Origin: an uncultured bacterium | GTDB lineage: Bacteria; Verrucomicrobiota; Verrucomicrobiia; Opitutales; Intestinicryptomonadaceae | Reading direction: 5' to 3' | Assembly (NCBI GenBank): GCA_905214995.1 | Contig: CAJMOT010000089.1 | Span: 1-9,890 of the forward strand | DNA: 9,890 nt | Part shown: one piece after another, positions 5,146 to 9,890 of the stretch | Numbering within the stretch: position 1 is the stretch's first letter | Layout of the letters: the number at the start of each line of letters is the position of its first letter | Program-made: the position numbers and the translations under genes | The notes under the pieces: generated by a model | Told to the model about the DNA's origin: nothing | Databases searched by the model: none | The model's input: only the letters and a program-made list of their open reading frames with translations

Positions 5146-7182
5146 CTATTCAAAAAAGCGCAGCGCGACGGGCATATAGATTTCCGCCCTGCCCGTCACG
5201 GAAATTTTTCCGTCCGCAGACTGCGAAAATTCGGCGTCCCGCCACACGCCGTCGCCGCCGAGCATTTGCGCCCTCGAAAATTTCCGCGCCGATTTGAAGG
5301 CAAGCGGCGTTATCGGATCCAGCCCGACGTTCGCCAAAACAACGAGCTCCGAGCCGTCTTTGAGCTTCAGGCTTTTGAGGTACGCCTCCGCGTCGCCGTC
5401 GTACCATATCCCGCCCGGGGCGAGGCGGTTTATTATCTCGGCGTACTGCGCCTTGCGGGACTCGTTGAGATGGTTCGGCCCCTCGGGGCGGGAAGCGAAC
5501 ACTGCGACTTTTCCGCCGAGCGGATTTTCAAAATAGGCAGAGGCCGCCGCGAGGCGCTTCGCGAATTTTTTGTCGCCGTAAGTGTACGGCAGGTGTATGA
5601 ACTCCGACATGACCTCCGTCTTGTCCGAAAGAGGCTCTATTTTTACGGGATTGGACGGGGGCTCGCAGACAACGCCGGCGATTTTCCCCATGCCGCCGGA
5701 GAACCGCTCGCGCGAAATCTTCAAAGACTTGTCCCACGGAGCCGCCTTTACCCCTATGAGATCCCCCATTGCGCGCCGGCAAATTTCAACCGCGGCGTCG
5801 CCGTCGAGAACGCAGCCTAGGGAGAGGATTTTTTTAATCTGCGCGTCGCCGAGCTCCTTTGCCGCGCTTCCGCGCAGAAAGCACGGCCCGTTCAGCTCGG
5901 ATATTTCGGCGAACGACACGGGCAGGCCCATGACGCCCGCGATGTGGGTCCAGAACGCCGAATCTTTGACGAGCGGCCGGCTGTCGTTGCGCAAATCTTT
6001 CGGCTTGGCAAGCATAATATCCGCGACGCCGCGGGGTTCGGCGCCTTTCATGAGGCGGAAAAGCTCGTCGTACATGCCGCGATTTTCGGCGAGTACTTTT
6101 TTGTATTCGGCGCCGCTGGCGGGCTCGTAGTCCGGAAAGCGGTTCGGCCAATATTTGGCGCCCGACGCCCCTTCGAGAATCGAGACGACGAGCCCCGCAT
6201 GGAGAGTGCGCGCGCTCGTAAAATAGCGGTTGCGGGGGAATGTGTCGATTTCCGCGTAAACCCTGTCCGGCCGCGCCATCGCCTTTTGGAGCGCGAGCGC
6301 GCGGGAGGTCAGGTACAAATCGCGGTACTTGGGGTTCCAGTAGCGGGCGTTGCCTATGCGCAGAACGGACTCCCTCCCCTTCCCCGCGAGCGCCCGCGCG
6401 ATTTGCCCGTCGTGCGCCATATCGTCGAACGTGCCGCACATGTAGCAGGGAATGGAGGGATCTACCGCGTCGATTTCCGCGCGTATGATTTTCGCGAGAT
6501 CTGTCAGCGAGTCGGAAACGGCGCGCATCGCGGCTTCGGAAATCTTTCTGTCGAGCTCGGAATTCCCCGCCAGATGTTTTTTGAGCCGTTCGCGCGTGAG
6601 GTCGTAGCCAGAGTCGCGCTTTATCTTCGCAAGATGCAGCGGGCACAGGCATCCGTTTCTGCCGCCGAGCGCGCGGAAATCGTCGTCCACCATCATGACC
6701 GCGGGTTTGAGGGCCGCCGCGCGGCGCACGCATTCGCGCAAATACTTTATAAAGTTTTCGTCGAGCGGGCAGACGATGTTTTTCATCCGCGCCTCGCGCC
6801 CGTCGTCGCGCGAGACCATCTTCTGGAAGGGGTGCGGAACCTCGAGCTCAAAGCCGTGCCCGAGGGTAGCCTGCAATATTATGCCCGTCTTGCAATCGGC
6901 GCCGCCCAAGGCGTCGCGCAGGCGGCGGTACTTGTCCTCGTAGAGGGATATTTTGTCGAACGGCGGATTCCCTTCCGGCACGAGAAAAAAGGAGACCATG
7001 TGGATGTCCGCCGACCCCTCCTTAGACATTTTCGCCATGTCGGCGGCCTGCTCCCCTATCTTTCCGTCGAAGAGCATCGCCATGTCGAGTATTTCCACCC
7101 CTCCGCCCGAGCTTCCGGCGCGCGCGGACTGAGCCGCAAACGCCATGCAAAAAATTCCACAAAACGCGCACAGTCTTTTCAT
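5146..7182 (-). CDS. Secreted glycosidase-like protein of unassigned family
   Basis: The 678-residue protein has a signal peptide (MKRLC, hydrophobic 5-17, probable cleavage after ARA at 20-22). The middle looks like a TIM-barrel hydrolase: ILQATLGHG (102-110), strand-end acids in VMMVDDDFR (162-170), a Cys-x-Cys-x-x-His group (C178, C180, H183), GNARYWN (277-283), YAEIDTFPRNRY (309-320; Glu311 is a candidate catalytic acid) and ILEGASGAKYW (335-345). The last 150 residues or so look like a lid and beta-sandwich. I believe uncharacterised relatives occur in Lentisphaerae and Verrucomicrobia, but I cannot name the family, and its enzyme nature is inference. It converges on the DUF5696-like gene and starts from a divergent promoter shared with mazG. 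There is no Shine-Dalgarno sequence before the ATG. Confidence 0.55.
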   Translation of the reverse strand: MKRLCAFCGIFCMAFAAQSARAGSSGGGVEILDMAMLFDGKIGEQAADMAKMSKEGSADIHMVSFFLVPEGNPPFDKISLYEDKYRRLRDALGGADCKTGIILQATLGHGFELEVPHPFQKMVSRDDGREARMKNIVCPLDENFIKYLRECVRRAAALKPAVMMVDDDFRALGGRNGCLCPLHLAKIKRDSGYDLTRERLKKHLAGNSELDRKISEAAMRAVSDSLTDLAKIIRAEIDAVDPSIPCYMCGTFDDMAHDGQIARALAGKGRESVLRIGNARYWNPKYRDLYLTSRALALQKAMARPDRVYAEIDTFPRNRYFTSARTLHAGLVVSILEGASGAKYWPNRFPDYEPASGAEYKKVLAENRGMYDELFRLMKGAEPRGVADIMLAKPKDLRNDSRPLVKDSAFWTHIAGVMGLPVSFAEISELNGPCFLRGSAAKELGDAQIKKILSLGCVLDGDAAVEICRRAMGDLIGVKAAPWDKSLKISRERFSGGMGKIAGVVCEPPSNPVKIEPLSDKTEVMSEFIHLPYTYGDKKFAKRLAAASAYFENPLGGKVAVFASRPEGPNHLNESRKAQYAEIINRLAPGGIWYDGDAEAYLKSLKLKDGSELVVLANVGLDPITPLAFKSARKFSRAQMLGGDGVWRDAEFSQSADGKISVTGRAEIYMPVALRFFE

Positions 7183-7187
7183 AAAGC

Positions 7188-7216
7188 TTGATATTAAAAA
7201 ATCCCGATTCTATATC
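7188..7216 (+). promoter_or_regulatory. Promoter of the mazG operon (leaderless geometry)
   Basis: TTGATA (7188-7193) and TATATC (7211-7216) match sigma70 boxes with the ideal 17-base spacer. Only 8 bases separate the -10 box from the ATG at 7225, so the transcript would start on or next to the ATG. This agrees with the missing Shine-Dalgarno sequence. Confidence 0.6.
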
Positions 7217-7218
7217 AA
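7191..7218 (-). promoter_or_regulatory. Promoter of the minus-strand glycosidase-like gene (leaderless geometry)
   Basis: Read on the minus strand, TTGATA (7218-7213) and TAATAT (7196-7191) have a 16-base spacer. Eight bases lie between the -10 box and the ATG at 7182. It lies almost entirely on top of the mazG promoter, so the two should compete for polymerase. Confidence 0.55.
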
Positions 7219-7224
7219 GAGCCG

Positions 7225-7869
7225 ATGAAGGAAAATTCGGTAAACCGTTTACTTGAAATCGTAAAGCGGCTGCGCGCGCCCGACGGCTGCCCGTGGGACA
7301 GGGAGCAGACGCACAAGTCCGTGCGCGGGCACCTCGTGGAGGAATGCGCCGAACTTTTGGAGGCCATAGACAACGGCGACGACAGCGGAATGCGCGAGGA
7401 GCTCGGCGACGTGCTGATGCACATTCTGCTGCACTGCGAAATCGCGGACGAGCGGGGAAAATTCGACTTTTACGGCGTGGCCGAAGACCTCGCAAACAAG
7501 CTCGTGCGCCGCCACCCCCACGTGTTCGGCGAGCGCAGGGCCGAAAGCGAGGACGACGTGCTCGGCATCTGGAAGGAAGTCAAGGCGAGCGAGCGCAAAA
7601 AGCGCGTGGTCGGCGGCCTGTTCGACGGCATTCCGCCGCAGCTCTCCGCGCTGCGCTACGCTCTCGACATCGCAAAAAAAGCCGATTCCGAAACTCTCGA
7701 AAAAGCCGCAAAGTTGGCGGCAGCAAAAAATTCGCGCGGGCTCGAAATCGGCAAAAAGCTCTTCGACTGCGTGAGGGAGGCGGCCGCCGAAAAAATCGAG
7801 CCCGAGGGCGCCCTGCGCGACTACATTTCGGAAATCGGGAGAGCCGCCCGCGGGGAGGCTTCCGAATAG
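7225..7869 (+). CDS. mazG: MazG-family nucleoside triphosphate pyrophosphohydrolase
   Basis: MazG hydrolyses (d)NTPs to the monophosphate and pyrophosphate, cleaning abnormal nucleotides from the pool and, in some bacteria, tuning (p)ppGpp. The N-terminal all-alpha domain is intact: CPWDREQTH (22-30), the metal-binding EECAE (39-43) with EELGD (58-62), and KLVRRHPHVFG (92-102). The linker ends in GIPPQLSALRYALDIAKKA (135-153). The protein has 214 residues against about 260 for the two-domain E. coli MazG. The second domain keeps only its start and its end (EPEGALRDYI, 192-201), and its EExxE...ExxD group is gone. It therefore has one probable active site. It is the first gene of an operon with the peptidase gene 22 bases downstream, and it has no Shine-Dalgarno sequence. 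Confidence 0.93.
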   Translation: MKENSVNRLLEIVKRLRAPDGCPWDREQTHKSVRGHLVEECAELLEAIDNGDDSGMREELGDVLMHILLHCEIADERGKFDFYGVAEDLANKLVRRHPHVFGERRAESEDDVLGIWKEVKASERKKRVVGGLFDGIPPQLSALRYALDIAKKADSETLEKAAKLAAAKNSRGLEIGKKLFDCVREAAAEKIEPEGALRDYISEIGRAARGEASE

Positions 7870-7891
7870 GCGGCGCGAAAGGCGGAATCCG

Positions 7892-8614
7892 GTGGAACGA
7901 ATCGCAAGAGAGGCGGAAATCGATTGCCCTCCGGCGGGGCGCGTCAAGCTGAAAATCGTGGACCGCCCGAACTCCCGCAGCTTCAAAATGTGGGCGGATT
8001 CCCCGCATTCGGCGGTGGTCTCCAAGCCGCCGCGCGCGCCGTTAAAAGACGCGCTTTCGTTCGCGCGCTCGAACGCGGGCTGGCTGGCGGAGGCCCTCGC
8101 GAATTTTTCAGAGCCCGTGCCGCTGAAAGAATACCTTGAAAAATTCCCGCGCGTCAGCGCGGAGGGCGACGACCTGGACGTGTGGCTGAAACCGTCCGCC
8201 GGCGCGGAGTTTTTTGTGAGGACCAAAACGGAGCTCGGCATAGCGTACAAGCCGTCCGACGCCGGCGGATCCGTCGAGAGAGTTTTCAGGGACTTCGCGC
8301 GCGAAGCCGTCGAGCGCGAAATAAAAAAAATATCCGCAGAGACGGGGCTCGGCTTTTCGAAAATTTCCGTGCGCAGCCAAAACAGCCGATGGGCTTCCCG
8401 GTCGGCGGCGGGCACGCTCTCGTTCAACTGGCGCGTAATGCTGCTTCCGCGCGAGCTCCAGCAATACGTATTCCGCCACGAGCTCGCCCACGTGAGGTTT
8501 ATGGACCACTCGACCGCTTTCTGGATTTTCCTAAACCGCCTAATTCCGGGCGCAAAGAGGCTCGACGCCGAGCTCTCGAAAATCGGCGGCGAGATATTCA
8601 AAGTCGGCAGATAG
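7892..8614 (+). CDS. YgjP-like (M48-type, DUF45) zinc metallopeptidase
   Basis: The 240-residue protein fits the YgjP/WLM-like metallopeptidase family (DUF45). The C-terminal half holds SQNSRWASRSAAGTLSFNW (162-180), the counterpart of the family's R-x-x-x-RWGSC-x-S-x-x-x-x-x-x-NW segment, then the zinc site RHELAHVRFMDHSTAFW (195-211). In it His196, His200 and His206 should bind zinc and Glu197 act as base. There is no signal peptide, so it should be cytoplasmic. Physiological substrates are unknown for most members; some lie beside type I restriction systems, but none is seen here. The start is a GTG, supported by AGGCGG (7880-7885) six bases upstream. It lies 22 bases after mazG and is probably co-transcribed. 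A functional link with MazG is not implied by known biology. Confidence 0.88.
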   Translation: MERIAREAEIDCPPAGRVKLKIVDRPNSRSFKMWADSPHSAVVSKPPRAPLKDALSFARSNAGWLAEALANFSEPVPLKEYLEKFPRVSAEGDDLDVWLKPSAGAEFFVRTKTELGIAYKPSDAGGSVERVFRDFAREAVEREIKKISAETGLGFSKISVRSQNSRWASRSAAGTLSFNWRVMLLPRELQQYVFRHELAHVRFMDHSTAFWIFLNRLIPGAKRLDAELSKIGGEIFKVGR

Positions 8615-8665
8615 CCGAAAAAATTCTCGACCTCCGCCCGCGCTCGGAATAGGCTTTTGACAATT

Positions 8666-9432
8666 ATGAACCGCATTTTTGCCGCGCTCGCGCTTGCGGC
8701 CGTTCCGCTTTTCGCGGCCGCCGCTCCGGAAGACAAGCCCCCGATGAGGATGTATGCGCCCGTCACGCGCGCGGACGGAAACCTCGATTTTCTTTCAAAA
8801 GCGCCGCCGAACACCGCCCTGATGCCGACGGCGACGGAAATTTCGCCTACGCCATGTTCGGATTCATGAAAACCGCCTTCTCGAGCCGCAAATTTTTGCT
8901 TTCCGAGGCGGAGAGGGAGTTCCCTAAAGCGGGGAAAATCCAGCGCAGGAATTCAATCCAGCTCTTCGAGCTGCTCGGCGAAGGATACAGGCTCAAGGGG
9001 CTCGACAAAGGAGAGACCGCCCTGCGGGACTCCATGCGGGACGTGGCGACCTCGCTGCCGAGAACGGACGCAATCCCCGACTCCGGCGCCGCACTCGACC
9101 TTCTATGGGGCGAGTTCTTCGCCGGCGGCTCGTGCGGGCCGATAGAGAAAATCATAGCGTGCGCCGTAAAAAATTCCGGCGACTGCGTGCGGGTTTCCGA
9201 ACTCGCCCGCGCGGGCAAACCGCTAAAACCCGAGATGGACGACAGGCGCGGCCTGTCGGAGCTGGCGGCGATTTTCGCGTGCTGGAGCCTGCTGTCAAAT
9301 TACAACCGCAATCCGCTCGCGAAAAAATACATTACATACACGCTCGGCACGCTCTCAAAGGAGGACATAAAGGCGTTCGACGCTGCGGTGAACGCGGCTA
9401 ACGCATGCCTTTCAAGCCGCGAAGACGACTAA
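8666..9432 (+). pseudogene. Secreted protein of unknown function, disrupted by a one-base frameshift
   Basis: The ATG at 8666 opens a clear signal peptide (MNRIFAALALAAVPLFAAAA) followed by about 30 residues, then drifts into a Thr/Pro-rich tail with a stop at 8867-8869. The -1 frame is open across the same stretch and continues to 9432, with a protein-like sequence of about 190 residues (KKYITYTLGTLSKEDI and similar). Adding one base near 8817-8820, for example a fourth C in the CCC run, joins them into one protein of about 255 residues reading ...SKAPPNTAPDADGDGNFAYAMFGF. The repaired junction contains DADGDGN, which resembles an EF-hand or dockerin-type calcium loop but may be chance. I recognise no family. 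It could be a true mutation or a sequencing error. It lies 51 bases after the peptidase gene on the same strand. Confidence 0.7.
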
Positions 9433-9514
9433 TCCGAAAGCAGGCTACGACTGGCAATGAGGCGCGCCGCCTGCGGGAAAATCCGAACCTATCCGTCCCA
9501 AAACCGCGCGGGGC

Positions 9515-9535
9515 AAAGGCAAATGCGGAGCCTTT
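9515..9535. repeat. Small stem-loop between the convergent 3' ends
   Basis: aaaggc (9515-9520) pairs with gccttt (9530-9535) over a 9-base loop. It sits in the 214-base gap between the plus-strand operon and nrdG and could help end either transcript, but neither side has a T-run. Confidence 0.3.
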
Positions 9536-9635
9536 CGGGAATCCAAAAGCCGCGCCCGCCGCGCGCGGGCTCCGCGCAAAACTTTGCATTGCGCTCTTCA
9601 AACGGAGGAAATTTCGGAATAGCGCCGCGGCAAAG

Positions 9636-9673
9636 CCTCCGCCGATTCACGCGCGCGGAGGGCGCGGCGGAGG
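9636..9673. repeat. 8-base inverted repeat spanning the nrdG stop codon
   Basis: cctccgcc (9636-9643) and ggcggagg (9666-9673) are perfect inverted copies around a 22-base loop that contains the nrdG stop codon (9647-9649). On the minus strand no T-run follows. It may be a 3' end hairpin or a chance palindrome in GC-rich DNA. Confidence 0.35.
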
Positions 9674-9890
9674 ATTTTTCGCAACCCCGCGCCGCAGCGG
9701 AATTATGCGCTGGTTCCTGGAGCCTATGAACGCGAGCGAAGGGTCGCGCAATGCGGCGATAAAAGGGCCGTCGACGAGGGTATCTATGTATTTCAGGCAC
9801 CGCGCCCGCGCGGGGTCTTTGAGTATGCGCTCGTAGACATATCCCGTGTAGCACCAGACGTTCGCGCGCGTCCTGCGTTTGAGAAATTTC
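9647..9890 (-). CDS. nrdG: Anaerobic ribonucleotide reductase activating protein, C-terminal part (runs in from the right edge)
   Basis: The last 80 codons are visible, the first full one at 9889. NVWCYTGYVYERIL (10-23 of the visible part), KYIDTLVDGPFI and FIGSRNQRI match the conserved C-terminus of NrdG (usually xVWxYTGYxxEE..., DxLVDGPF, FRGSxNQR). NrdG is a radical SAM enzyme that makes the glycyl radical on NrdD, which reduces ribonucleotides without oxygen. The radical SAM CxxxCxxC motif lies outside the window. After GSRNQRI the protein runs on for about 18 residues rich in Pro and Arg (ending NPPPRPPRA), beyond the usual end of the family. This may be a real lineage-specific tail or read-through after loss of the original stop. 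nrdD would be expected further right on the same strand. Confidence 0.88.
   Translation of the reverse strand, partial: KFLKRRTRANVWCYTGYVYERILKDPARARCLKYIDTLVDGPFIAALRDPSLAFIGSRNQRIIPLRRGVAKNPPPRPPRA

Larger units (their letters stand above)
7187..7219. repeat. 8-base inverted repeat in the divergent promoter region
   Basis: cttgatat (7187-7194) and atatcaag (7212-7219) are perfect inverted copies with a 17-base spacer, inside the 42-base gap between divergent starts. Each arm carries the -35 box of one promoter and overlaps the -10 box of the opposite one. The symmetry could also be an operator for a dimeric regulator, with half-site centres 25 bases apart. Confidence 0.7.

Noticed and set aside
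5944..7191. Open frame of 415 codons on the plus strand across the secreted minus-strand gene
   Set aside because: Its composition and lack of motifs mark it as a shadow; the minus-strand frame has a signal peptide and conserved-looking motifs.
8657..8662. Perfect TTGACA just before the secreted-protein gene
   Set aside because: A matching -10 would fall inside the coding region about 17 bases on, and none is there; it looks like chance.
8785..8869. Programmed -1 frameshifting in the split secreted gene
   Set aside because: No X-XXY-YYZ slippery heptamer is seen in the overlap; a one-base deletion is simpler.
7225..9432. mazG plus metallopeptidase plus secreted protein as a defence or toxin-antitoxin system
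   Set aside because: No MazEF, nuclease, restriction or other defence domain is present; each gene is plausible as housekeeping and the grouping alone is weak evidence.
1..9890. CRISPR array, insertion sequence, integrase, att site or rRNA
   Set aside because: No spaced direct repeats, transposase or integrase motifs, or RNA gene sequences were seen on either strand.

Overview
The window looks like a piece of a GC-rich chromosome from an anaerobic member of the Verrucomicrobiota, with an Opitutales-like gut or sediment lineage as the best guess. Three things point that way: a protein ending in a VPEPS-type PEP-CTERM sorting tail, secreted glycosidase-like proteins of the kind these bacteria carry in large numbers, and the end of nrdG, the activase of the oxygen-sensitive class III ribonucleotide reductase. 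This placement is inference; there is no rRNA or other marker here.

Left part (1-1886, minus strand): a tightly packed operon runs right to left, rsmA (16S rRNA dimethyltransferase), then an alpha/beta hydrolase overlapping it by 4 bases, then a DJ-1/PfpI-family gene that shares one base with the hydrolase stop and leaves the window. Next comes about 460 bases without a convincing gene (1875-2337) holding several inverted repeats. The C-terminal part of a PEP-CTERM protein follows on the plus strand (2338-2964). It has no signal peptide and is probably a remnant.

Middle (3138-7182): two large secreted enzymes converge. The plus-strand one resembles the DUF5696 / GH101-like TIM-barrel proteins. 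The minus-strand one is an unassigned glycosidase-like protein. A strong stem-loop plus T-run terminator lies between them. They may act together on an extracellular or periplasmic glycan, but only their proximity suggests this.

Right part (7225-9432, plus strand): mazG, a YgjP-like zinc metallopeptidase gene and a gene for a secreted unknown protein form a likely operon. The last gene is broken by a one-base frameshift. The end of nrdG comes in on the minus strand at the right edge.

The most notable non-coding signal is the 42-base gap between the two divergent genes at 7182 and 7225. An 8-base inverted repeat there forms two overlapping, mirror-image promoters, each placed so that its transcript would start almost at the ATG (leaderless). 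The DUF5696-like gene has the same geometry. I found no evidence for a defence system, mobile element, CRISPR array or other clearly new multi-gene system.
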